Below, piece by piece: positions 37,675 through 49,039 of a stretch of DNA of 64,000 nt. The notes beneath the pieces were generated by a model. It had not been told where the DNA came from. It saw nothing but the letters and a program-made list of their open reading frames with translations, and ran no database searches. The stretch is from Polytrichum commune. Taxonomy: Eukaryota; Streptophyta; Polytrichopsida; Polytrichales; Polytrichaceae. Each line of letters begins with the position of its first letter. Position 1 is the first letter of the stretch. A program made the translations under genes and the position numbers. The DNA is taken from the NCBI GenBank assembly GCA_950295325.1, contig OX485807.1, positions 40,952,440-41,016,439 of the forward strand, written 5' to 3'.

Positions 37675-37960
37675 GTGCCACGACACATATCCTCGTTTCG
37701 AGTCGCCAATGTGAGGAGGAACGAGCGGTTATGACAGACTCCAGACACTGGTAACATATATGTCCGGACCAACTTCTGACTTCGAAATTTCACAGGTATT
37801 TCGGTCGAAGGAATAACAACATCACCGAAAACCTTACAGTCCTCCACATTCTCATCTTCATACACGGGACACACACATTCGCACCGCCTTACACTCCTCA
37901 AGATCTGGCACAAAATCTCCCAAGTGATCGGTCATGGACGCCTCTACTCTACATGTGTGG
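37675..37960 (-). repeat. Old dispersed repeat, copy 2 (possibly once coding)
   Basis: Counterpart of 16830-17110. The minus-strand 87-codon frame at 37650-37913 covers part of it and contains ENVEDCKVFGDVVIP, which corresponds to NQEDCKTFGNFIP in copy 1. No start, domain or family could be assigned. Confidence 0.45.
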
Positions 37961-39006
37961 AACTTCACGACTTTAGAGGACTCTCTATATATGCATGCAT
38001 GAAGATCGGGGGGTGATCGGAAATGGGTGTGTCTACCCTAATTTGTAAGTCTCGGGTCAAGGGCCCTCAAGCTCGAGTGTCAAAGTGGTCCTTCGTGTAA
38101 GTGAGCATCGGGATCCTATGACCGCTTATGGCTAGAGATTTTGAAAGACCGGAAGCTTAGCTTAGCTTAGTACGTGGAGCCACAATTTGGGTTTGAAACT
38201 GCCACAAAAGATTTGGGTGGCAGTGGAGCTTGGACTCCGTGTGGCCCATGACAGTTTGAAAGTGCTTGAGCCACCGATCGAGCCAAGCATCTTCAGAAGC
38301 CCTTGTAATCTAGCTAAGCTAGGGCATTTGTCGTGTCTATGTGAAACTTATCCATTTGCGAAGGTGGAAAACGCAGTGATTTTATATTACATTATAACAT
38401 GTGAAATGCCTATTTTAAGACACTAGAGTCGGAGAGCCCGAATTAGAATAGCATTCTTCGAATTGACATGAATAGGCTCTTAAATTTGTAGGGGGGTTGG
38501 TTTTTATTGGAGCCCCTTCATCCATGATGGATGAGTTTACGAAGATGCCATGAATCTCAAGCTGTTTGGACTGTTATCGTATTTCCTTGATAACATTCAG
38601 GTATCTACAACGAGGATCTTTGTTTTCCTTTCCTTCCAAATTCTAAATACCACCAAAATATGCATATTTGATATTTTGTTGTTTTGAAAGCATTCAGGTA
38701 TCTATAATGAGGGCTTCTAGATTTTTTGGACACCAACAGAGTATGTTGATGATTTTTGTGTTTTTATAGCCATTTAGGTCTATATGCCATGAAAGAACTT
38801 TTGTAACCATGTTGTATCAGTATGGTGTAGAATGGTGTTGACGCAAATGATAACCGAGGTATACAAAATTTCTCTCTCCTTGACATACTCATCAAACTAT
38901 CAATATTTGATTGTTGTTAAAGTGTAATATCTATGTGTAGGTTTTATGAGACCATTATTGATGTGTATTTACTGATACCATGCATTCACCTATGTTCCAT
39001 ACCAAC

Positions 39007-39334
39007 ACTACACTAATAGTCCCATTAGTGAGAGTAGGAGATTAGCATGGAAATAATTAGAATGGGCCACATTACTTTTCTAGTCAAGGTGGAATTAACA
39101 TGGGTTCAAGACCCCAAGTCTTCCCCTATGTCTTCATGAAGGCTTCCGCCCAACACATTGAACAATAGTTATAGGACAAAAGTAGCACAAAATATAGTTT
39201 TCACCCACATTACTTTTCCAGAGTGCAATTTAATGTGGTCCACACTAATTTCTACAAATTTAACATGGGTTGAAAATTAATATGGGCTCAAGAAAATTAC
39301 TGTAGCACATAGTTGCAGGGCTACTTAGTGTAGT
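39007..39334. mobile_element. Inverted-repeat element with ACTACACTAA ends, 328 bp
   Basis: The left end ACTACACTAATAGTCCC and reversed right end ACTACACTAAGTAGCCC match. The interior differs from short family D copies and contains two related TTAACATGGGTT(C/G) blocks. It may be a longer relative. Confidence 0.55.
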
Positions 39335-39637
39335 TTGAACCTCCTATATGTAGGAAGCATTATTTGGGGTTTTCTTTTGTACTATAAGCATTTTAAGACA
39401 ATAAATTCCAAGAAGTTTTACAAATGTTGTAAAAAGTGAAAAGACATTCCTAAAAGGGTATACGTGGTGATTCTCGCTTAAGAAAATTTGGTACTAATTT
39501 ACTTTAAAAAACACGACATTACTCACCGTTCGAATCTCGTTATGTGGGCCCTCAAAATACAATAGTTGGGTGTTTGAAAAGCTGTGCATGGAAACTCCAA
39601 TTTAGACTAAGCTCCCAACATCCCACTAATATATTAC

Positions 39638-40047
39638 CACGGGGAGGTCACTTCATTGTCAAGTTGACACCACGTGCGGACAAAGTTTGCTACCCCTATA
39701 TTACATGCCATATATAATTTTAAAATTTATGATATTTTTTCTACATATACATAACCATTGATAGTGTCTTTTGAATATATTTTTTGAAATTTTTAGTCAT
39801 CTTTATATTTTTAGTAAATTTTTTAGTTCAATTCTGTGTCATTCTAGTTAGAAACGGTATGTTTTATGAAAAAAACAAATCATCAAATTTAGTTACCACT
39901 TTTAACTATGTCATAGGTACTGTGTATATCTACTCATGAAAAACATTTGATAAAATTTTGACCCATTTTGGTGGTGCAAATTACCAAAAGAAGATTTTTT
40001 TTGGTCACACGTGGTGTTCAACTTGACAATGGAGTGACCTCCCCGTG
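39638..40047. mobile_element. hAT-type MITE with perfect 8 bp target duplication
   Basis: TATATTAC is repeated at 39630-39637 and 40048-40055. The ends begin CACGGGGAGGTCACT and remain complementary for about 38 bp (through TTGTCAAGTTG and ACACCACGTG). An 8 bp duplication with ends starting CA fits the hAT superfamily. The 410 bp interior is AT-rich and non-coding. Confidence 0.87.
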
Positions 40048-40365
40048 TATATTACGAGTGCCCACGTTGCTGAGAAATGTTATGAACAACATTCAAATGG
40101 TGTAAACCTTTCTAAAGCAAACACAGATGACCTCTCAACGGATTCTTCACAATGCACGGTTTTCAAGGATGTTTCAAGGAGATTTTTGGGCGTAATCAGT
40201 CCAAATCCTCGTGTTTCCAAGTCCAACTAGTTACATGTTGTGATCCTTCAATCTCACTTTATTAAATTGAAGTATAATCCCCATATTCTTCTAAAATGAT
40301 TGGTGATTTTCCTAAAGTCTTGAACTTCAATAGGTCATTTCTCAAACTCGGCTGGTTCATCTACA

Positions 40366-40592
40366 ACTACACTATTTTGCCTAAATAATGTAGGTTACCA
40401 TTTGGAGTTAAGTGGTTGTTGTATTTTCTTTACTAAGAGTATCTTTTCCTTACCCAGATAACAGAAATAGTTAGTATGCACACTGAAAAACATGACAGAA
40501 TTTAGTTGACAAAAAAGATAATGTTGGTAAAAAGTTATAGCAACACATAACTCCAAATGGTAACCCACACTAATTAGACCAAACTGTGTTAT
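40366..40592. mobile_element. Family D MITE copy
   Basis: The left arm ACTACACTATTTTGCC continues to GGTTACCATTTGGAGTTA. The right arm carries the reverse complement, CCAAATGGTAACCCACAC. The 15 bp inner repeat is identical between the arms. Confidence 0.65.
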
Positions 40593-43429
40593 CAGTCGGT
40601 TCTCCCTGTTCTTCCCATTGTTCTGAAATAACAAATCAACAATTCTTTAGCAGCAATACTAGAAAGGATGTAATAACACTTTTTTTTAAAAGGGACGAGT
40701 TGCCACCTCAGGACTGGAGACAAGGAAATGGGATGTGCTTTGAGTGGAAGGCCTAGCTTATTGAATGAGGAGTTGGTTCTTTCCTGCATTTTCCAAAGCC
40801 AAGATTGAGGCATGCACGAAGTTGAGAAAAATTGTGGGAAAAACCCTCATTTGTTCAAAGGAGTAGAGTCATCTAGAAAGTCTCTCAAAGAGGGATGATA
40901 CATGTGGGTTTCATCCTGCTTTGAGAAAACGTCTAATTAAGAGCTCCTACATCCGAGATGATCCTAAATTTTGAGAGAATTTAAAGGTTTAGAATAAGGT
41001 TTGCACATGGGACCTGCTATATGATTTCCCGGATCGGCTTATATTAGGCTAGCCTGGCCCACCCATCTTAATAGGAATAAGCTAAAAAGCCGTTTTTGAA
41101 TAGTATGACATCACTCTATATGTATGATAGTTTTCGTATGAAGAAAATTTTGAGCGATTTTGTGTTAATTCTCATAAACTTAGAGTTTAGGACTAAACCC
41201 ATGGTTTCATGTGCTTTGTCGAGAAGAAGTCTATGAGCGATGAAAGCAACTTCTGGCTTCTGGTGAGGCCACATTGCTTGTGCTTTCTCGACCGTCGGAT
41301 TTGACCGATGTAACCCTCCTCCCCTAATCTCCTCCGTTCCTGCCACCACCACTGCGTGTGCAGACAAACAGACAGAGAAGACATACACCCACTCTCTTCA
41401 CCTTCCCGATTACGATTTCTTTGCCGATTCTCTTCTTTGTTTTCCCTCTTCTTTGTTGCTGCTGCGTTTCTGCGATCAATTGACGATGAACTTTGATACA
41501 TTTCTGATTACCCTGCAGGCTCCTTGTGTTCTTCGCATGACCTGCGGACTGAATATAAATGTACCAGGAGCAGAGGAAATAAACTGGAAAGAGATAGTGC
41601 GTTGATTTGAAATTCCCTCATCGTTGTGGAATGAAGTAAATTAGGGTTATGGGCCTATTGTCTCTTGATCCCACGACAAAAAAAATGCACATTGCTACAA
41701 TTCTTGTATGAGTAACTCTAGTGTTTGGTAGGTTTTGAGCAAAGCGGTCGAGATCTTAGTGTTTCCAAGTCCAACTAGTTCTGTGTTGTGATCTTTTTGG
41801 TTTTTCTTTAGTAATTTGACATATATTCCATAGATTCCTCTAACATGATCTGTAATTTTCTTGAAGTCTTCAACATGTCACTTCTCAAACTCAATTGGTT
41901 CACTTGTAACTAGTGGCCGGTTCTCCCCATTCATTGGCTCAAAGGGCACTTTTATTTTCTAGTCACACAGGAGTATGGTAGTTGTGCCTAATTCAATGTT
42001 TGATCTTCAACAAACACTTATATTCGAGTGGTGTATGGTTGTGTGAATCTAACGAACATAAAAAGAATACGTGTCTGATGAACCGCATTTGGAATATTTG
42101 GATTGAGCGGAATGATTGGTTATCAATCAAGAACAATGGCATGTTCATGAAATCAAGACCTTAATATGGGAGAAGTGCAATATGTACGGTAAGATAGCAT
42201 GGACGAAAGCTCCCAAAAAGATTGCGAAGTGCCCACCGGTGAAAAGCCTCAACCAACAACAACTTTGGCCGTTCATGTGGCACTAGAGGGTTTCTTTGCA
42301 CGAGGCATGGTCTTATGGTTTCTTGGAACTAGACTTTTAAACAAAGTTAGTCTTGACTAGGAGGGTTGGTAACGTGAGGGTGATTTGGGGGTTTGTCTTT
42401 GGTTTGGTCTCAGGGGCTTGGTTTTTTTTCCATTTTCAGTTCTTTGTTAATCTTTAGGTGGCCTTGTGGCAAACTTGAGGGGTCCGCCTCCCCTCCAAGT
42501 GGGGTTTGTCTTCTTATTCTTTGATTCATTGGCGTTGGCATGTTGGCCTTATGTCTAAATTTGTTTTTTTTAATATTGAAAAGACCGTGAAGCACATGCC
42601 CTAATATTGTTGACTATTCTCGATGCAATGGAGTTACCTCCAAAGTCTCTCAACAACTCATGTTGTGAAAGTTCATTTTGTCCCATTTTTGAAATTTTAT
42701 AATGCTTAAAGAGTGTTCAAGTAGTACTGGAACTACCAATTTTGGAGAAACGAAGGGGAGGCGTTTGACTTTGGGCAAGACACGTTTAGAAGAACATGAG
42801 CTTCTTGTCAAACTTTGGAGAGCATCATTTTAGGTACTTCCAAGAATTTGCCATATAGTTCATTTTATACAACCATCTTTTGGCCAAAGTCAAACCCTCC
42901 CCTACATTTCACCATATTTGGGGGGCTAGACACCACTTGAACACTCCTCAACATCATGAAACGTCAAAATTGGGACGAAACTCCCTACCAAACCCCAAGT
43001 TTTTTAGAAGCTTTAAGAACAACTCGAACCATCAACATAATTGGGGAGGACTTCCACGATCATTCAATGAATAACTCAGAGATTCGTCACTTTGACAATG
43101 AAAAAGATATGCGTACAAACTCCAAATATTACGAGGAAAACGGCTCACATGCATGATTTGGATTTGCTAATCCTCTCGAACTAAGTGCATGTATCACATC
43201 CTACAAGAAGCCGGTGCATAAAGAGGAAGCCTCCATATAAAATCCGCTTACCTTCCTAAGAGTTGCCTGTGAGTGTAAAATGAGAAGCCCAAGCATGAAA
43301 CAATGTGCATGACTAAGTCTAGTATATACATGCTCTCTTCACCAGATGCTGTATACTGATTCAAGGTACATTCCACATATTCCTCCCAAATGATCGGTAC
43401 TTTTGCCTGAAGCCTTGAACTTTGACTGC
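40593..43429. other. Intergenic, no gene found
   Basis: Contains the CT-rich stretch at 41.3 kb, a family C fragment near 41965-42060, and a short inverted repeat of AGTCAAAC(G)CCTCCCCT at about 42755 and 42885. Confidence 0.45.
41305..41525 (+). other. CT-rich stretch resembling a plant 5' leader
   Basis: The pyrimidine-rich plus strand (CTCTTCACCTTCCCGATT, TTCTTCTTTG) is unlike the AT-rich surroundings and resembles a transcribed leader or a captured gene fragment. It is preceded by the dispersed repeat at 41217. No convincing coding exon follows. The 102-codon minus-strand frame is a compositional artefact. Confidence 0.3.
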
Positions 43430-43432
43430 TTA

Positions 43433-43933
43433 GGGCCACTTCACACACAAGACTGAGAGCCCGTGACCATTACACTTCAAGCACTCTCATTGGTGGAAAA
43501 GGCGGAGCCGGTCCAATTTCACTTCACACTACACTTGAGGGACCAACGGAGTATGTGAATGCAAGATGGATGTACAGTCTACATGGGTTCCTACATGGCA
43601 TCAAATGGATCATGTTTCATGGTCACTTGGTCTATTTTCAAAAACCATCTCTTGGAGGCAGGCCTAACACAAAACTGGGGAGACCATGGCACTCCGAACG
43701 CTCACAACCGTTGATTTATTCTATTTTATCATGCGTAAGACACGCATGAACAGAAATTCATTGAAATAGCATTTGGTTGAGAGCGCGGTCACATATGACT
43801 TCACACTACACTTGAAGATCCGTGACCACACTACATGATTTTGGAGGTGTGTCTCGGGACGCCCTTTGCACACTTTCTTTTGGGCTCTCACAATCTCATG
43901 GTCACGGCTCTTGGCTCGTGTGTGAAGTGGCCC
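43433..43933. mobile_element. Tourist-like MITE, family A, 501 bp copy with perfect TTA duplication
   Basis: TTA is present at 43430-43432 and 43934-43936. The ends GGGCCACTTCACACACAAG and CTCGTGTGTGAAGTGGCCC are inverted repeats of about 35 bp. This is the best-preserved full copy of the family here. Short ORFs inside it are chance. Confidence 0.9.
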
Positions 43934-43936
43934 TTA

Positions 43937-45699
43937 TTCCTCAACAAACTCAACCACTGCACATATTTGTACCTTCGAATATTCGATGCAAATCTCACGA
44001 CCTTGTGTCTCTGACATCTGTGAAGATCTCCAATCCTCGAGCGCATTCACCTCCCACCCAGGAGGAGTTTTAATTGTGAGATAGAGAGAGATGAGTGATT
44101 CCTCCCGTGTGTTGGAGAGATTGCCTCTTCCTCCTCTCAATGTCTATAAGCGTAGATGATCTTAAACGGTTACTTGTTTCTTCTTCGATTTGCTCGATTC
44201 TCCGAGGATATGTTGACTGTTGAGCTTAGAATGGTTAGCAAAATTTGAGCTAGTAGTCCATCTCTTTCTAATACATATCTTTTGGGTGTCCAGTTTCTTT
44301 TAGATCCAATCTTAATTACACACCACTCAAATGTAGGTAACCTTAGCTCCTTCCATGCTTCTCACTCTAATAAACGACTAGATCCAAAGAAGGGGTTTAG
44401 TTTGTTCACACTTGCTTCAAAACCCATCTAAGTGAATAGCCAAGTCTTGTGGACTCACACTTAACAAAACCTCTACCCTCACATCTTAAAAATCATACAT
44501 GCACAAGAAGTTCAAAATCACTTACCAATGTTGTACACCAAGGTTCATAACCAAGCATGTTTTGTTGCAAATTATATGTGAACCTTTGGAGGCAATCTTA
44601 AGAGTTTGTGCCCTCGATGGAGCTTCACTATCCCTACCCTTACAAGCAAAAGATTATACATGAACAAAAAAACTAAGAACTACATGGAACATTTGATTTA
44701 GTGTGGCATTAAAATAAATTTGCCACATATTCATAAGGACCACAAAATTGATGTGTTGTCTTCACATATGTCAAATTACTAAAGACTCTTATCTTTGTAG
44801 CACCTACCATTTCCTCTATACCGCTTGTCATAATAATCCGACTCCCATTAATCTATATTCATGATAGATCATGTGGTCCACGATATATATATATAAACAT
44901 CGACGAGAAAATATATCACTAAGAACAACAACTTAGCCTACTATACTTAGTCTCATGTTCATTGTTGTGGGTTGATGACAAATAGTGTGGCCCACACAAA
45001 AATAGATACTTAATGTCGTTACTAGTGTAATTCACACCAAGGTATAGATGTGAAACCTTCACATGGATTGCAATCAGATGCACTGCTAGGAGCTTGACTT
45101 GCAAAGCCTTGATTGCTAATCACCGAAGGAACTCTACGCTTTTTTTGGGTTAAAGAATTTGGTGCAAGGAGATGCTCTTAGAGGTAATCTCCGTGCTTAC
45201 AAGTCACTAATTTATATCATTGGGAGACCAAAGGTGCATTTCGGAGAACAACAACAAATCAGATTTTTCCAAGATGAAGTAAATGAATTATTGTGTATTC
45301 TAGAACGTTTCTATTAGAAATTTAGTGTGGGTTGAAAATAGTGTGACCCACAGTAGTAGGACTATTTAGTGTAAACTTATAACACCGTGGATAGATTGAC
45401 TTTATTTTGAGAGTATATTACTCCTTTGGTAAGATGACTTCACAAAAGCGCAAACTCAATTTCATGAAGGCTCCAAGCTAGTTCATGAACCTTCCAACCA
45501 ATGTTAATAGAGTATTCTAGTTAGATAGAAAAGATAGATAGATAGAAACTCCGGTCCCTTTTTTAGCAAGGGGCCGGCGTGAATAAAGTGTCCGTTCGTA
45601 ATGCCAATGACCCGATGCCCACTGGACAAGGGGACATTGGGACAATACTACTCTCCCCTTTCGAGGATGGACACTATAGTGACACACTATACTAGTTCC
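43937..45699. other. Intergenic, no gene found
   Basis: Only weak fragments resembling ACTACACTAA-type elements near 44935 and 45330-45370. Confidence 0.45.
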
Positions 45700-45910
45700 T
45701 AGCTAGCCACTAGTGCCTTGAAGATACCGGACATGGTATCCCCCCAAAGGGCTTTGAGGTACCCATACAACAAGGTCCAAGGACCCCCCACCATAGTTGG
45801 GTGGACTAAGGTGGTTCGCACCACGCCGGCATGGGGAATAGAACCCACAACCTCCTCATTGGGGGCCATGAGCCCTAACCACCAAGCCAAGGCCCGTGGT
45901 GCCTTAGAGT
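45700..45910 (-). mobile_element. SINE-like element with tRNA-related head
   Basis: On the minus strand the head GGCCTTGGCTTGGTGGTTAG resembles a tRNA 5' half with box A. About 40 bp later GGTTCTATTCC resembles box B. A possible flanking repeat GTGCCTTGAAG/GTGCCTTAGAG is seen at about 45713 and 45899. The overlapping frames on both strands are not genes. Confidence 0.55.
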
Positions 45911-47989
45911 ATTCTACCAATTTCACGAACCTTCTAAATTAGTTCATGGTTCTTCTTAACCGACTTGACATGTGGTACGCCTCAAATTCGTTATAGTGGA
46001 CCTTTACCTCTAGGAACTTCATGAATCTTCCAAACCAATTTCAGAATATCTTTTTGCACCATGTGGTTTTTGTATTCTCAACTTCTCAACTTCTCGCCTC
46101 CTCGTTTCACATTCTTTGCCTTCTCGTTGTTCACTTGTTCCCTTTGTTATGTGTTCTCTTGGAAGCCTCTAGCCTTGACATCAAATTTTCTTTGGTCTTT
46201 CCTTATAGTACGTTAAAGCCAGAAGGTAGCAGTGCCGGTTCTTCTTGGAGTGCGTTGGAGACATGGTCCAAGGTTGGACAAGAAGTCAATCAAAATTTTG
46301 ATAGAGCTAGTTGTGGGGAACAATTAGGAGAATCTTATACATGATGTACCGTTCTTTGTGAAATAAAGTTATATAATTAATAAAATTGATTATGTGAAGT
46401 TATGAATATGGGTACCAAATCATGTAATCGTTCACAACATGTAGTGAAATTGGTTGAAAGTTCAAGTTAAATTGGTTGTCTACATAATGAACTTGCTTCA
46501 CAATTCCAATGAAATTGGTAGAACCAAATTGGTTTGCAAAATCATGAAATTGAGTTTACACTTCTATGAATTCATCTTACCAAAGGAGCATTTACCTGTG
46601 ATGAATTCATTGGTTATGAAGCACGATTGATTGACAAGTGTTTCTGAATGCTACAAAGTTAATCACAGTCTAGCAATGGTAACAAGAACCAGTGGCATGA
46701 TGGTCGAATCTCATGGAAGACCAACCATATCCAAACAACTCTACACAATGGTCCAAAACTTGGCACATTTCATTCCATCAGAAAAAAAATGTATGATCAA
46801 CAAAACTGCTAGATTCCTCTTAGTTGCTGCTTCCTCCTGCTCAGTCATGTACAGGCCAAAGCGTTTTTCAGCTGGCGTGTTTATTCTTCATGGGATATGA
46901 AATTCTCAGTCCAAATTGGTGACCTTGCCATGGCATGACCAGTATGTCCAGTCTTCGAAACATGTCGCCTTGCGAGGAACTGTGGTAGGAATCCCAGTAC
47001 CTATCACACTGCTACTGCAACTCAGCAAGTTAGATGCCTACTAGTAACTAAAGCCCATGTTACGGCATCATCCTCACATCCATTATCGAGTTCATATGAT
47101 CTAGGGGACATGTGTAACTGTAGTGTCATCCTTCAATCCAACCTCCTCTGGGTAGGTGAGGAAATTTTCAGTGGGGCACACCTCTCATTTATCCAACACA
47201 AAGCCCTAAAATAGTATGTAGCCCAGAGGTTACATTTTCTTTGGTGATTTGACAGTGGAATTTGTTTTGAAGACCCTGAATTAAGTTAGTCTAGTCCAAG
47301 TCATTTGAGACGAATCAGCAATAAGGGTCAAATTTTTATGTAGGATGGATGAAAGGTGTGCTCGTATGCAATAATTCCCTCTCCCTCTGCGTTATGGTGT
47401 TTGCATCGTCCGTACCAGGAGCCTGAGAATTTGGTCATCAATGTTTCCAGCTGGGATATTTCCATCTGCGATTCCTCAAGAAAAAATCTCAAAGCATGCA
47501 CTAGAAATTGGGGAAAAACCCCCATTTTTTTCAAAAGAACATGTTCAGTGTACAGGCAGTGGAGACAACTACGAGTTGCCACTGAATTTCCTTCCGGTCA
47601 GAATGATCAGGACCTTGTGTCTTTGACATCTGATCTACCCTCACTGTAAAATATCATACATGAACAAGAAGCTAGCAACCACAGTATTAAGCGGTGTAAT
47701 CTACACTAAGGTACAGAAAACCCTTCATATGAATAACAATCAAATGAACAAATCCATAAATGAACCTTGGAGGTCAGGGCTATTGATCACAGAAGTTGTT
47801 CTTCTCAATGAAAAACTCGGCACATCCCACTCCATCAAGAAATATATATTCAGCAGTTTTGCTAGATTCATCTTTAGTTTCTGACCTCCCCTCATAGCAT
47901 GTGACTGAAACATGCGACTTTGATGTCATTCTCCAATCCAACCTCCTGCAAATTAATTCATCTGGGTACGATAATTTACGTTGATCATA
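45911..47989. other. Intergenic, decayed duplicated blocks
   Basis: Segments near 46640-46915, 47100-47150 and 47815-47960 share fragments (TGCTAGATTC, CAATCCAACCTCCT) and look like old duplications. The fragment at 47400-47440 resembles 48795-48840. No frame is convincing. Confidence 0.45.
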
Positions 47990-48800
47990 GCGGGTCCATC
48001 ATCTAAGTGAACAACACTTCCAACAGCGCATCCCTTGAGCTTTTATTATATCCACGCTGAAACATTTCCTCAATAACCTTCAAACTCTGTCCATGAGCAG
48101 ACCGGGTAGGTTATGCCCACATTAAACGGCTCGAGTAGAAAAAATGTCTCACTGCTACCACCGAAGCACGTCAATCACTCTCCCCTTGCCGGTTACATGT
48201 TTAGTCCATAATTGGTCATTCATCAAGTGGAGAGAACTTCCAACAGGCCCCATGTGCTTTGCTATCCACGTAGAGAGAATTTCATGCAAAGCATATAGTG
48301 TTTGTCCATGAGCAGACCGCTGATGCCCCATAAACAACTCCAGTAAGCAGATGTATTGTTGCTACCACCAAAGCATGTCAACCACTCTCCTCTTGTTGGT
48401 TGTGATATCCAAGTGGAGAGAGAATGCTTCCAACAACTCTCTTAGTGCCTTTTTTTTGAAATCCACGTAGAGAACATTTCATCCACAACCTTCAATTACT
48501 ATTCATGAGTAAAAAGGTTATGCCCATAAACAACTGGAGTTGGAGTAGGTGGATATCTCGCTGCTACCATCAAAGCATGGTCTCCTCTTGCCAGTTATCT
48601 TGTCCAAGTGGAGGGCACTTCCAACAACTCTCGTGTACTTTTTTAACTTTTCAACCACGGAAAAAACATTTCACCCACAACCTTCAATTTTCGTCCATGA
48701 CCAGACTGATTATGTCCCATAAACGGCTTGAGTTCGAGTAGGTGAATGTCTCACTGCTACCACCAAAACAAGTCATCCACTCTCCTCTGGCTGGTTGTAT
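47990..48800. repeat. About 200 bp tandem repeat array downstream of the receptor kinase gene
   Basis: Four degenerate copies contain AAGTGGAG...CTTCCAACA, a CCACG(T)(A)GA...CATTTC block, a CATGAGCAGAC-like block and CTGCTACCACC. The TGCTACCA core recurs near 48154, 48361, 48563 and 48756. The last copy ends about 240 bp from the receptor kinase stop codon. A related fragment is at 47400-47440. Confidence 0.75.
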
Positions 48801-49039
48801 ACGTAACCCGTATCAGCAGCCTGAGGATTTCGTCATCAATGTTGTTGCTGCTGCTTTACCCAATCAGCAATTTGAGGTTCCCAACCCGCTACAATTTGTT
48901 GGGCATGGCCCGAGTCACAGCCTGTCATGGGCATGGATATTTCCCCTGCTCCTCCGTCGCATGCGATTTCCATCAGACTGTGCGTAGATATTTGGATGTA
49001 ATTCTTATCAAGAAAATCGAGTTCATTTCTCATAACCAA

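Noticed and set aside
45700-45910. Functional tRNA gene
   Set aside because: Box-like motifs are present but no cloverleaf with acceptor pairing could be formed. The sequence fits a SINE head better.
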